64,000 bases of DNA from Zarea fungicola. Lineage: Eukaryota; Ascomycota; Sordariomycetes; Hypocreales; Cordycipitaceae. Positions within the stretch are counted from its first letter, which is position 1. Each line of letters opens with the position of its first letter. The stretch lies in the NCBI GenBank assembly GCA_900169235.1, contig FWCC01000023.1, positions 124,001 through 188,000 on the forward strand, read 5' to 3'. Positions 11,217-22,159 of the stretch are shown here, in pieces. The position numbers were made by a program, and so were the translations under genes. The notes beneath the pieces are model-generated. The model had not been told where the DNA came from and did no database searches. It saw only the letters and a program-made list of their open reading frames with translations.

Positions 11217-11475
11217 ACTTGGTGACAAAACCGTGACAAACCAGAATCATTTGAGTTGGCCGTCCAAGAGCTGCTCAAAAATAGTTCAAAAGTCTGCCGG
11301 GAACAAATGCTACCAAACATTATAATCAGGGTGTACCAACTTAAATAGACAAGGACTACTTAGCACGGAAGCATCAGCCAACCGTGCATCAATTGGCTAC
11401 TCAACGTTCTATGCAGGACTTTGCATGGCTTGTTAGACAGCTACCGTGGCTCGAACTTTAGTCTATACATCTGTC

Positions 11476-12611
11476 ATGTCTTCAGCAAAAATTGTCAAAG
11501 CAGCCGTGGTTCAGGCCGAACCAGCCTGGTTCGACTTGGCAGCCTCAGTAGCCAAGGCACGCAAACTCATTGCAGAGGCTGCCTCCAATGGCGCCCAGAT
11601 TGTCGCATTCCCAGAATGTTTTATTCCGGGATACCCAACATGGATCTGGTACATAACCACAGGCCGAGGCGGGGAAGCTATTCTAACCAGCAAGTAGGGC
11701 ACGATCTTTGGATATTGAAATGAATCATCGATATACACAAAACTCTCTTACTATAGACTCGGACGAGATGAGAGAGCTGCAGAGCTGTGCAAAGGAAAAC
11801 AACATTGTTGTGTGTTTCGGCCTTGCAGAGTTGAGAGGACACTCACTCTACATCGGCCAATGCACCATTGACAATGATGGGAAACTCGTCATGGCCAGGC
11901 AAAAGCTGAAGCCTTTTCATCTAGAGAGGACTATTTTCGGAGACGGCGATGCTACATCTTTGAACAATGTTGCAACGACAGCAGTGGGCCGGATCGGGCA
12001 GCTTAGCTGTGGAGTGAGTTTTGCCTGGCCATCAATGTTGTGCTTGTTTTACTAATGGATACTGAAGGAACATTTCAATCCTCTCGCTATATTTAACACT
12101 TGCTCCCAGGGCGAGGAGATCCATGTTGCAGCTTGGCCCGTCGTGCCAAAGTTCGACGGAAGTCCTGCTCCTTATTCCATGTCCGCTGAGGGTAGGATAA
12201 ATCTGCTTTTAAGTTGTCGGCGTACTAATGCTAACCAACGTGGCTTTTGCTTTAGCTGTCTCCTCTATTTCCCAAGTTTATTCCCTACAGACTCAATGCT
12301 TTACATTGCACTCAACCACTATTATATCGGAAGAAAACATCACAAAGTTTGGCACGAGCCAGGCACCTGTATTTAACACTCCTGGGGGTGGTAACGCCAG
12401 GATTTTCGCCCCTGACGGACGCCAGCTGACTACTGATCTGCCCTACACCGAAGAAGGCCTTGTGTATGCTGATTTGGACATGTCTTGGATTAGCAAGGTT
12501 AAGGGACTTCTAGACGTTTGTGGCCATAACAGCCGGCCGGAGCTGCTATGGCTGGGCCGTAATGCAGCGGAGCAGAGGGTGGTTCGGGAGTCCTCAGTGG
12601 ATAGGACATGA
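11476..12611 (+). pseudogene. Nitrilase, disrupted
   Basis: Nitrilase-family protein (hydrolysis of nitriles to acids and ammonia by a Glu-Lys-Cys triad). The Glu is in [11 protein letters not shown], the Lys in RQKLKPFHLERTIFG, the Cys in GQLSCGEHFNPL. C-terminal CGHNSRPELLWL is also typical. Two features argue against a working gene: the frame stops at TAG 11695-11697 after GGEAILTSK and family-like sequence resumes only about 35-40 bases later in another frame (YTQNSLTIDSDEM), with no usable splice acceptor in between; and the Trp that normally follows the catalytic Cys is Gly. Downstream introns (12014-12067 and 12192-12255) still have good splice sites and keep frame, so decay looks recent. 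A sequencing error or an unusual intron at the break cannot be excluded. Confidence 0.75.
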
Positions 12612-13062
12612 TCAGTTACTGACTGTAGCTTTAATAATCGTCATTTCTACCTTACCCTGGGTTTTAGTCCATGCCAAAATATGGGAAAGAAAGACGTTGG
12701 GCGACATCAAGGTCGTGTAATGCGTACCAAAATGTCGATCAGGGGCAATTTCAGAACGCAGATATTAGTGCAGCCTAAAGTATCGCTCTATTCCTACAAA
12801 TCAAGTCAATCCGCCCTGGCCCTGTCCTTCGGCTTGCAGTAATAACTGCGTCTCCAGCGTGATTTGCAGCTCGGCTAGTTTCTTCTCTGACATAACCAAC
12901 AACACTAGACTGGATCCGTCAGTTATCCAAGCTAGCTATTCCTTAGTTACTAATTTGTTACGTCAGACAAGTCTCTCCTGCAGCTTCGGCCTTGAAGTTA
13001 TTTTACCAAGCTTCAGCCCAGTATCAGCCAGTTGATCTTTAATTACTAACCTGGCACGAAAT
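12612..13062. other. Intergenic between nitrilase relic and first Zn2Cys6 regulator
   Basis: Promoter region of the regulator starting at 13063. No gene or clear element recognised. Confidence 0.5.
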
Positions 13063-15525
13063 ATGTCGAGGCAACAGCACGGCGCTGTTCCGGACCCCAG
13101 CAGATCTGCTGTTACGCAGCATGATATTGACCGAATGCTTCGACTGCGGCGGATGTCGCAGGCAAAAGCATGCTACCCCTGCCGCCAGCGCAAAGTCAAA
13201 TGCGATCATGGGCAACCGTGTCAGACGTGCCAGAAAAGGAGACACCCTGAAATATGCAAATATGATCTTGATGCCGCTGATTCTCGACGTGGGCGACGCC
13301 AGAGAACAGGATCGAGAATTATTGAGATGCCCGAACAGGCGGAGGAGAACTCTTCCGACCACTCATTTTCTGATGTGTACATGCTTCCCGCCGATCAGGG
13401 TCTCATCAATGAGTTGACGCCTAACGCTGCAGGAGCTCCAACAAGGACGCAATGGTCCAATTGCGAAACCCCCGACGAATCTGAGCCTAGGACAGACGTG
13501 TCCCGTGCAGGCGGTAGCTCGGTCCTGGCGCTGCTAGACAGAGCGGTTCAAGGGTCTCCTGGCGAAATGAGTCAAAAAGCAGGGCCTGTGTTAGGGCTGT
13601 TCAATACACTTGACATATCGCCGTTTGCTAAACCAAAGACACCACAAGAGTTATGGGCAGCATTATTATTAATTGTTCCCCAACAACATGAACTACAAAA
13701 GTAAAGGACACCAGTTCCCTTCCATTTCCGTTCCTGCTGCATTGTTCACCGCAATCTGCATTTTCCCCCCTTTCAGAGTGTCAATCTAAGTCCTCTTTTA
13801 CTCGCAGGTTCTTCCCATCCAATAGCGTGTCAATTTACCCGCTTAGTCCCGTCTTAGCCGACATGAACTCGCTGGAAGTCATACTATGTGATTATGCACA
13901 GGCATTAGAGGCGGATGAGTTCAGAAACCCGAATTATGTTTTAGCGCATTGGATTACGAAAACAGCTCTTTCTAAAATAGCACTGCTGCTTTCAGTGTTG
14001 GCCACGGGCGCGCACTTCTCCCCGTTACTATCATCGTGGACTCGGCTCGAGCTTTGCTTAGACTTCAGTATGACTACTTGATTTATTAATAACCGCGAAT
14101 ACACACGGTGCAGAACGCTATGTTGCATAGACTGACCTCTACGCTTAGTTCAACGGGCGTTCAAAGCGCTACGATTGGCAAATTATGCGCTGCATCCAAA
14201 CATCGATAATGTCCAAGCCCTTCTCATCATTGGCAACACCCTTGGAGACTGTGGACAGTCTGACGGCACCTGGGCACTGCTGGGCACAACCATTCGGCTA
14301 GCACAAGCATTAGGGTTGCATATTCAGTCATCCACCGCCACTCAAGACGATGCAGCTAGTCAGAGAGCAAGAGCCATATGGTATTTTTTTCCACCCGCGC
14401 GTCTTTCAGGAGAATCATGGCAAAAGCTAATTCGGTCAACTGCGCCACAGGGATTATCTAGCCAGGCAAGACTGCATGCTAAGTATATCTAATGATCGCC
14501 CTGCTATGGTATCAATGAAATGGCTGAGTGACCCCCCGAACCCCAACAATAATAGACTGCCCCCCTCAGATATAATGCGCCGCATTGCTCGTATTGCCCT
14601 GCGGATTATGAATATGGAGCAGGCACTAGATGTAAATCAGTGCTTGGATATTTTGTCGGATTTAGACGACAGTGACTCCCGTTCAGAGATCTATCTGCAA
14701 AGGCGAGACAAATGTCTAAATCTGCAACAGCATTTCCAACATCTGACCATTCGGTTTCATCTATCATTCGTTGCTTCTATGATTTGTCGGCCTGTGTTGG
14801 CAGGTTCCGCCCAAATAAGAGGAGAACAAAATTTTGCAACTCTCCGCGATCGTGCCAAGCACAGTCTTATGAGTACCTGCAGGATATTTCTTGAATTTCA
14901 AGCGCTCAGCCTTATTCCGATGCGTACTTGGTCCATCACACACTGTGTACTCTGTTGCACCATCTTACTGTGTGTATGGGAAGAAACAAGGGACAATTTG
15001 GAAAGCCGCACATTGCAGCAGCGGGTTGTAGAGGCGTTCTCAAGAGTAGTCAAATTGGACGAAGAAGCTGGCGACGTTGTACAGGGCCAATCTCCATGCA
15101 AAAGTTCCTGGCTATCAACAGGCCATGTACTGGCCCTTGTGGCCCTACAGAAGTCTCTTCGAAGCTCAACTCTTGTTCCTCCTAAACAATCTAATGCTAG
15201 AGATTCGCCGCCCGGGCAAGACAGCGCAGCATCGGTTGTGGCCCATCCTGACGTGGACTTCAACTTCACCACCATGTTAGGTGATGGGTGAGTGTCCGCA
15301 AACTGTTCTATTTCGGCTTGCAACTAACTCTTTTCATATCAGCATTCTTGAGCAGTTTAATGATGGATCCTGGGACGACGCTTTCTTGATGCCTGTCGAA
15401 TATCTGAATGCGCTCATGAGTAGTAAGCCCTCCATTCTCACTATCTAGTGACGAGAGCAGTGTATGCTGATGCTGAAACAGCGAACGGCAAGGAGCAGTT
15501 CCAGCGCAGCTATGAAACTGGTTAG
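13063..15525 (+). CDS. Zn(II)2Cys6 transcription factor, 691 aa, six exons
   Basis: Exons 13063-13700, 13808-14067, 14149-14380, 14466-15287, 15343-15422 and 15482-15525 total 2076 nt in frame. The zinc cluster has Cys at 37, 40, 47, 53, 56 and 65 (C-x2-C-x6-C-x5-C-x2-C-x8-C) with the basic RQRKVKC recognition helix. A fungal-specific regulator domain follows: LLIIGNTLGDCG, then RAIW joined across an intron to QDCMLSISNDRPAMVSM. Apparent stops at the exon junctions (for example within 14381-14465) vanish once introns with normal GT/AG signals are removed, so the gene looks intact. Nuclear DNA-binding regulator; target unknown, but the disrupted nitrilase lies just upstream and may have been one. 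The gene ends 165 bases from the end of an opposing Zn2Cys6 gene. The last two exons are the least certain part of the model. Confidence 0.88.
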
Positions 15526-15689
15526 GTAATACCAACCTTTAGATGGCCTCGCTACTTCACTGGAGAAACAAACTTCCTTAGCCGTGATCTTGGCCACTGC
15601 CCCTGCACCTAAACTGTCTGATGGATACGAGGTGCAACGTCATGCTATACGACTACCGCTATGGTAGGGATGCCAGCGCTTTGTTGGCG

Positions 15690-17625
15690 CTACCGCAGAC
15701 TAGATATATCGCTTTGAGAGCATGCATGAGCCTTTGCCTTGGCTGCTCGAGCCGAAGCTAGCAATTTATTCAGAGGACGAAAGTCATCATCTCGCAATTT
15801 GCCAAGCCTTGAGTTTACACTAAACGTGGAACCGGTTTCTTGTCTGACGCTGCCATCTGTCTCTGAGTCGTGTTCGAGAGCCGAATTTATGGCGTTCCAA
15901 GCCGCCTCTACTCGGTACCCGTGCTTGCGCTCACAGAGCTCAGTAAGAATGTATGTGATTGCATGCCATTGAGGATGCGTTGCACACAGCCAGCCCCACC
16001 TACGCGTCGGTGCGCCGTTGTATAACAGGAGCTGCGATTGAATAATGCAGATAGCTGTTGAGAAAAGGTCGTCCCTCGTGGCGAAAGATACGCAATCGTA
16101 GGAGTTGACTTGCAGATACGGGTAGTATGCTACCAGCCATAGCTGGTTCAGGATAATGTTGGATACAATAGCTATATACCAGCGGAAAGGATTGGTCTGG
16201 CCGGATTGTATGGGAACTAGCTCTCGGAGTCGATTTTGGTACCTCATAATGCATCGCGTTGTACAATCTAGTGCTTCCACCAAGCCCAGCTTTCCGTATT
16301 GACTGATCGCCTCAAATGCTAGCATTCCTTCAAAGCGAAGCAAACTGAATGTCATATCTGTGCAACCGATTCTTCTGGTAGGTATTACTGCCATAGCTGG
16401 CGTTAGATCGGCATCATTGATATTGAGAGGCAATTCTGTGCTAGACGAGCCCGGACGGATAGTAGCATCATAGCCTGATTCCTCGGAGGCGCGAGCATCA
16501 ATAAGACGAATGTGCCACCAAAGCCTTCTTCGCATCTCTGTTTCGAACGGTGACTGACCGAACCGAGTCCCATCGCAGTGGATGCCAGCACCCTGTGCTA
16601 ATCGAACAAGTACTGCGGTGAGTGTTGACAGGCGCTTCGAGCTACAGCGAAACTGAATCGCAATGAGATAGATGGTAAATGCCTGTAGAACAATAAATTC
16701 ATGCGTCTCGAGGATATTGACTTGTTCGAAAGACTTTTGTACGGCAAAGCTGTAATGAGAGAATAGCTCATCCTTGGCGTGTCCAAGAGTCTTGAGACAC
16801 TCCTCTGGCGGGATGGAAACAACAGCAGCAAAGTAGATAGCAAAGAGCAGGGTTTCTATGTCCGGCATAATACTGTCGATACCAAAAGCCGCAGAAGATA
16901 TAAGAATCTCTGTAGTCGGGATGTGAAGAATCTTCGCGAGGCAGTCGAAGTTTTCTTTATATATGCGCCAATACACTGGAATCAGGGCTTCCGTCGGGTG
17001 CAGGTCCGCTAACTTGGAACTTGAAGTAGTGAATAGAGGTGAGGATGAATCGCTCTCTGCTTTGGCAGGCCGCTGATGAAGTATGAACTCTGGGGAATGA
17101 AGCTAGTAAACTATTGTATTAGAATACACTTCAGAGCAATGATTCAGGATAACAACAACATACATGGTCAATATCCACTGAGAATTGACTGGCGATATAT
17201 CGACTTGCACCTTGCGCAGCCACGAGTCGACCAAATTCTTGCTTCGGGTTGCTGGTCGGTTCGGACGGTGGGCTGGAATCGTAAGACGACTGAAGCGAAT
17301 CAAAATGAGTATCTGAACTAGATGCAAAATTTCCCACATATGTTGTGGAATGACAACGGCGGCGAAGGTATTTGATCGTTGCCTCCAGTTGAGCGATCCT
17401 ATTGAGTTTAGCTTGCAAGCGTTGCTCGCGACTCGGAATCCTTCGCTTTGTATAGCTACAATCTATGTTTCGCTGCTGGCAAGCAACACATGCGGGATAT
17501 GTTCTGTTGCATCTTTTCTTTTGCTTTCGGCAAGCCAAGCATGAGAGCGGGCTTAGCTGGTCAGCTGCTGGTGAAGGAAGTGGGCTTCCACGGGCTGCAG
17601 TAAAGGGTGCATCTTGGCCAGCCAT
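15690..17625 (-). CDS. Zn(II)2Cys6 transcription factor, 614 aa, two exons
   Basis: Exons 17625-17164 and 17072-15690 join in frame (1845 nt). Zinc-cluster Cys at 29, 32, 39, 46, 49 and 56 (C-x2-C-x6-C-x6-C-x2-C-x6-C), followed at about 68-90 by a short leucine-rich coiled coil (QRLQAKLNRIAQLEATIKYL) that should mediate dimerisation on paired CGG sites. The fungal-specific domain contains MRRRLWWHIRLIDARASEES, a strongly conserved block. Intact. Tail-to-tail with the preceding regulator; its promoter faces the PRISE-like reductase relic at 19121, which may be under its control (inference from position only). Confidence 0.9.
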
Positions 17626-19120
17626 TTTATGTCAGATTCGAGGTGAGCAAGATCCTAAGCTGGTTAAGCCTCTGAATATCCAGGGTTTGTGGTGGAAGGC
17701 CGAGGCCTTGGCATTCGAAGAAGCAATGAGGTGGCGTGCATGAGTAGCTCAGACAGTGTAATTGCCAGAGGCAGTAAGTTACTATTTAGCATTTCCTTCG
17801 CCAATGAACAAGGGCCATCGGGTGCTGGAGCCTCTAGGGCGGAGAGTTGAAGAATCGCCGATTCAGTAACCTCAATTAAATTATCCGGCTGCGTAGCGCC
17901 AGCGGCGAATATAAGAAATCGTCTCCCAGACTCCCAGCACAAGCCAAAGCATTAGCACCAGAGTAGTCCGTCTTAACCCCTTTTCCCCTTCTAAATTAAG
18001 TTGTAATTTCATGATTTACTATCAGCTTTTCTCTTTTTTAGCAAATCCTCCATCTTGCATAAATGGCAGGGCACTCATTCAGCACCAGACCTCAGGGCGG
18101 TCTCGGGGTCTCGGCCTCGGGGTCTCGGCCGCCTCGGTCGCTGTAAGTTTGTCAGCAATTGCTCCCTAGAAAACCTACTCATCTAGGAACCTGGTGCGAT
18201 CCTACATAGGGCTCCCACAGCTGTAGGCCCATAAAACCAAAGTGTCAGTTGTTTTTCTAGGGTACCAAGTAAGCTTCGGGACTTCCATGCAGGTCATGAT
18301 ACTATATCTTTGAATGGAGATAAAAGTATAAGTATTCTATATTGTGCTGTAACTTTAGATTATAACTCTGTCAAGTCACACAGAGATAGCATAAAGCCCA
18401 ATTAGAGTGTCGCGGCCTAATTGGACGGGTGGTCGACCTGCCAACCTTGTTCTCATATACTACTTCAGCGAATGGTTAGCTAGTAACGGGTTTGCTTCTG
18501 CCTGTGTTCTAGAAAGATAGAAGGAATAGGTCTTTATTTTCTCCCTCGCGTAGAAATTCTAAGGACTATATAGGGTAGCCGCTTTGAAAAATTTGTATAT
18601 GTACTTCTTATTAGCTGCTATAGCTTTAATTTAATACCCTTCCCTTTTCCTTATTTTAAAATTATTAAAAACTACTCTTATTTAACTAATTAATTAAGCC
18701 TAATAAAGGCTTTAACTAAAAAACTCTTCTCTAATATAGAAATCTTAGTTCCTACTAGGCTAGACACTTAAGCCCCTGGTACACGGAACCAAGGCCGCAA
18801 CATCGGCCGCAACCTCGGCCGCATATCCTACCTGGCGAGCTCCTCCGCGGCTGAGCGCATAAACTGCTTGGTATTCATTCCGGACGTAATCCCATTAAAG
18901 GAGTCTCTAAAGGCTCTTATTTATCAGCAGATATTGGTAATGTTCACCAACACGCCGGCTCCAAGACATCTTTGTCGGTCCGATTCATCTTTCGACAAGG
19001 CGGGAATGAGCAGAAGAGGCTTGTGGCCTATCATGGGCACTATTTAATTTCAGTCCAACTCTATATTCTTCCACACAGAACAGCTGCACCATATATCGCC
19101 ATAAATTCAGCGGGCATACA
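17626..19120. other. Divergent intergenic region, AT-rich with GC-rich repeat patch
   Basis: Promoters of the minus-strand regulator and of the plus-strand reductase relic must lie here. About 18590-18750 is strongly AT-rich with many TAA/TTA words, compatible with repeat-induced point mutation of an old element. Short CGGCCGCAA words repeat at about 18790-18825. An open frame at 17664-17942 (minus, 92 codons) has no recognisable motif. Confidence 0.5.
18091..18140. repeat. TCTCGGGG/TCTCGGCC short tandem repeat
   Basis: The block TCTCGGGGTCTCGGCC occurs twice in direct succession, followed by GCCTCGG. Related in composition to the repeat beside the assembly gap at 11183. Confidence 0.6.
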
Positions 19121-20336
19121 ATGCCTAACCATTGCCTAGTATTTGGAGCGTCTGGCATTTCCGGCTGGGCTCTCCTCAACGCCTGCGTCAGCTACCCGAC
19201 ACCAACAACCTTTGACAGAATTACCGGCCTTTCGAACAGACCTTTGAACGTCAAGAAAGCCTATCTGCCGGACGACAGTCGCTTAAATCTCGTATCAGGG
19301 GTTGATTTAACGCACCCCGTGAACGAGATTGTCAAAGGACTCAAGGAAAATGTTCACGAAATAGAAACTGTCAATATTGTCTACTTTTGTGGTAAGAGTG
19401 GCGCGGATATTGATGTTTTGCGCAGTCACTAAAACAAAATCTTGCAAAAAAGCCTTTACGCAGGCCGAAACCCACGAAATTACGGCAACGCTCAACACGC
19501 AGATGCTTACATCTGCCGTTTCCGCCGTGTCAGAAATATGCCCGCGACTGGAGTCTGTCATTCTTCAAACGGGGGGCAAGGGCTATGGATTCGATCACCC
19601 ATTCAAGAGTCGGCTTGCCCTTCCGCTCCGGGAAGATGCACCCCGACTGCCCGAAAATTGGGCCCGGACGATGTTCTACTAGCACCAGTACGATGCTCTG
19701 CAGGAAATGTCGAGAGGCGCACGGTGGTCCTTTGCTGAGGTCCGACCCGGCGCAATCATCGGATTTGCGCCGACCCCAAACGCCATCAATCTTGCGACTG
19801 GATTGGGAATGTACCTGGCGCTATGCCGACATGTGCATGGACCTGGCGCGCCCGTCGCGTTTCCTGGCTCTCCTGCATCATACGTGGCGAGGCACAGTGA
19901 TACTTTCCAAGATATCCTCGCAAAGATGGAAGTCTACGTTTCGTTGAATCTCGGGCGATTTCCCAGCGGCAGCTCGTTCAACACTGTGGATGGTGAGGTG
20001 GTCCGGTGGGCTGATATTTGGTCCGGTATATGCTCGTATTTTAGTCTTGTCGGCGTCGAGCCGTCCAAGTTCCCTGAAACCATGGCCCATTTTGTGAGCC
20101 GAAATAATGATGCGTGGCGGGAGTTGGTTATTCAAAAGGGGCTGAGACCCGGATATTTCGAATCGCAAAACTGGCCTCTGACAGATTTTCTTGTTGGTGG
20201 CTTTGACTTTGACAGAGAGTACTCTCTGGAAAAAGCCCATTCAATTGGTTTTGACGAAAGTATTTCAACCGTTGAGGGGTACGGTGCCACTTTTGAAAGG
20301 TTGGCGACTGCTAGGATCATTCCTCGATTTAAGTAG
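19121..20336 (+). pseudogene. PRISE-like NAD(P)-dependent reductase/epimerase (SirQ-like) with one in-frame stop
   Basis: Exons 19121-19391 and 19453-20336 (1155 nt, 384 codons). Rossmann motif VFGASGISG at residues 8-16; the family motif LQTGGKGYG (Lys of the PRISE/5beta-reductase active site) is present; the C-terminus is normal for the family (RPGYFESQNWPLTD). Members reduce activated C=C bonds of enones, and SirQ-like members occur in secondary-metabolite clusters. The only defect is TAG at 19680-19682, directly after TMFY, where the family carries its conserved Tyr-containing FYY-type motif; the frame continues unbroken on the far side for 218 codons. This could be a real null allele, a read error, or, less likely, readthrough. 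Being otherwise undamaged, the lesion should be recent. Confidence 0.8.
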
Positions 20337-20425
20337 TCTGTTATAAATAGGGACGGCTACGCCACTTTGCAATAGCCGTATCATATTCTAACATGGCTAG
20401 ATAGTATATTAATACCTACACTGTA

Positions 20426-21317
20426 TTAAGCATTTTCAAAAAGGGTTCTTGTGGTACGGTGGGGCTGCGTTGTGGCGAGCTGCGAATGCTGCGTATGCCA
20501 CCTTTTTTTTGCCTCTTCTTTGGCTTTCAACTCCACATCATGCTTGGCCTCTGCTTTTGCGTCGTCAATGGCGGCCTCATCATCTTGCTTGAAGATCGCC
20601 TCTAGGTTATTTTTCTCATATTCAGCCCAAAGCTCATCGTTCATAGCTTTATTCTCAAGATGGACCCGTATGAAATCTCGCCGCGGCCGCTCAGACAAAT
20701 TGTACTCTGTCCACGCATCCACCATAGTCTTCCTACAGTCTGACCAAGCGTCGCTTCTGGAAGCAATCTCTTTGGCACCGGCCGGGATTTTGAGTCCCGT
20801 GACATCTCCCTCAAGCCGGTCACGCGAGAATTTCCACTGTTGCAATTAGCCGATTCCACTCGCAGGGCAGAAATGCGTTGCTTACCCGCTCCTCGACGGC
20901 GTCAAGGTCAGACTGCGATTTCGAGGATGACTTGTCTTTGATCCATTGCATTAACTCATCGAGCTGAGCACTGGTTTTAGGTGTCCAAAACGGCTGGTCG
21001 GCCCGCTTGCCGGCAAATATAATGTCTATGATGTGGCGAGCAATGCTCCTCGCATCTCCATAGCCATAGTCCTTGCTGAGATGCTGATTGACAACCGGTC
21101 TGAGAGCCTTGACGATATAATTGCAGGGCGCGTTATAAAGACCTCTCTCAATAGCTTTAGCCTGAGACTCTTTCTTTACATCTTAGTCACTTTGGATAGG
21201 GACATAGCGAGCATCACGCCTAATTTCCCCGTTAATCCTATCATTCTGAGCAGCTGCGCTAGCGACCTTTGCGTCGTGTTGCGCTTTGTTGTAGTTGTGA
21301 TCAGCTAAAGCGCTCAT
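20426..21317 (-). pseudogene. Orphan protein (280 codons, two exons) with one early stop
   Basis: Exons 21317-20886 and 20836-20426 join in frame with clear GTAAGC and CAACAG splice signals. The product is hydrophilic, rich in Ala/Lys/Glu, with a likely helical/coiled-coil C-terminal half (EAKHDVELKAKEEAKKRW) and no known motif. Codon 45 is TAA (21185-21183), between QSD and DVKKESQ. CAA to TAA is the change expected from C-to-T at CpA, so the ancestral residue was plausibly Gln. No ATG soon after the stop would rescue the bulk of the protein. I do not recognise the family; it may be lineage-specific. It converges tail-to-tail with the reductase relic, 90 bases apart. Confidence 0.55.
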
Positions 21318-21916
21318 GGTAACTTTTTGTAAAGTTTCAAATATATGTGATTAAGGGCTTGCAGCGAAGTGAAGTCTTTGAAAGGGAGAGAAAGTTGTTG
21401 AAGTTATTGCTATAATATAAAGAAGGACTGATGTATTTCACTTCTTAGCTGTATATATATTCATATATATTCATATAGTAATACAAGCTTCGATGCTTGG
21501 CGACAAACCCCATGACCAATGTTTTAGAGTACTAATTACTCATGCACTTGTCTTATCTATGTGGAACCGCAGCCACAAACTGCAAGGGATTGGCAGTTGA
21601 TCAGCGGTCGATAGTCGAGTATGTGAAGTTTACCAGAGTGTCTTTTCCCTGCATAGAGTAACAGCAAGACTTGACTCGTTTTCCCAATCAGCTATCTGAA
21701 CCAAAGCCAGAGTTCACCACGAGGGCCTAAAGCCACTAATAGTATAATTAGATTTGTCTAAACGAGTGTTCGAGGGTATACTGGCATAGTATGCTAAGGC
21801 GTTCACGTATATCAAAGGGTTTCAACAGGGTATAGGTTAACTACTTAGTGACCGACCGAGAATACCTGACACTATTTTGTGCTTTCCTGTAGGCCGATAA
21901 GTAAGTCGGGAGCCAT

Positions 21917-22159
21917 TTTGTCTCTGAAATGTCTTAAAAACCAACGCAGGGATCAAACAGTCCGAATATGAGACATTCTCCGAGTACCGCTTACGTGGCA
22001 ACAATTTCCAGCAGATTTTATCTTCTCTTCATAAGAGTTGCTTTGTCTCTTAAACGTCTTCAGACCCAACGCAAGGATCATACAATCCGCATATGAGACA
22101 TTCTTGTCACGCCCAAGTACTGCTGATGTGGCAACATTTTCCTACGAATTTTATCTTCC
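21917..22159. repeat. Degenerate direct tandem duplication, period about 125 bases
   Basis: Copy one about 21917-22025, copy two about 22042-22159. They share TTTGTCTCT, CCAACGCA(G/A)GGATCA, ATATGAGACATTCT, GTGGCAACA and ATTTTATCTTC in the same order, with scattered substitutions and a short insertion in copy two. Not coding in either copy. Confidence 0.75.

Larger units (their letters stand above)
10341..11475. other. Intergenic with assembly gap
   Basis: No gene recognised. Contains the N gap and an adjoining G-rich short tandem repeat, which probably explains why the assembly broke here. Open frames reported across the Ns are artefacts. Confidence 0.6.

Noticed and set aside
10998..11325. 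Open frames crossing the N run
   Set aside because: They depend on unresolved bases.
14381..14465. Apparent frameshift in the first Zn2Cys6 regulator
   Set aside because: An intron GTATTT...CCAG fits and rebuilds a conserved block in frame.
17664..17942. 92-codon minus-strand frame upstream of the second regulator
   Set aside because: No motif and overlaps the likely promoter; composition not distinctive.
20451..20849. 132-codon plus-strand Ser-rich frame
   Set aside because: Antisense to the second exon of the orphan gene, which has matched splice sites.
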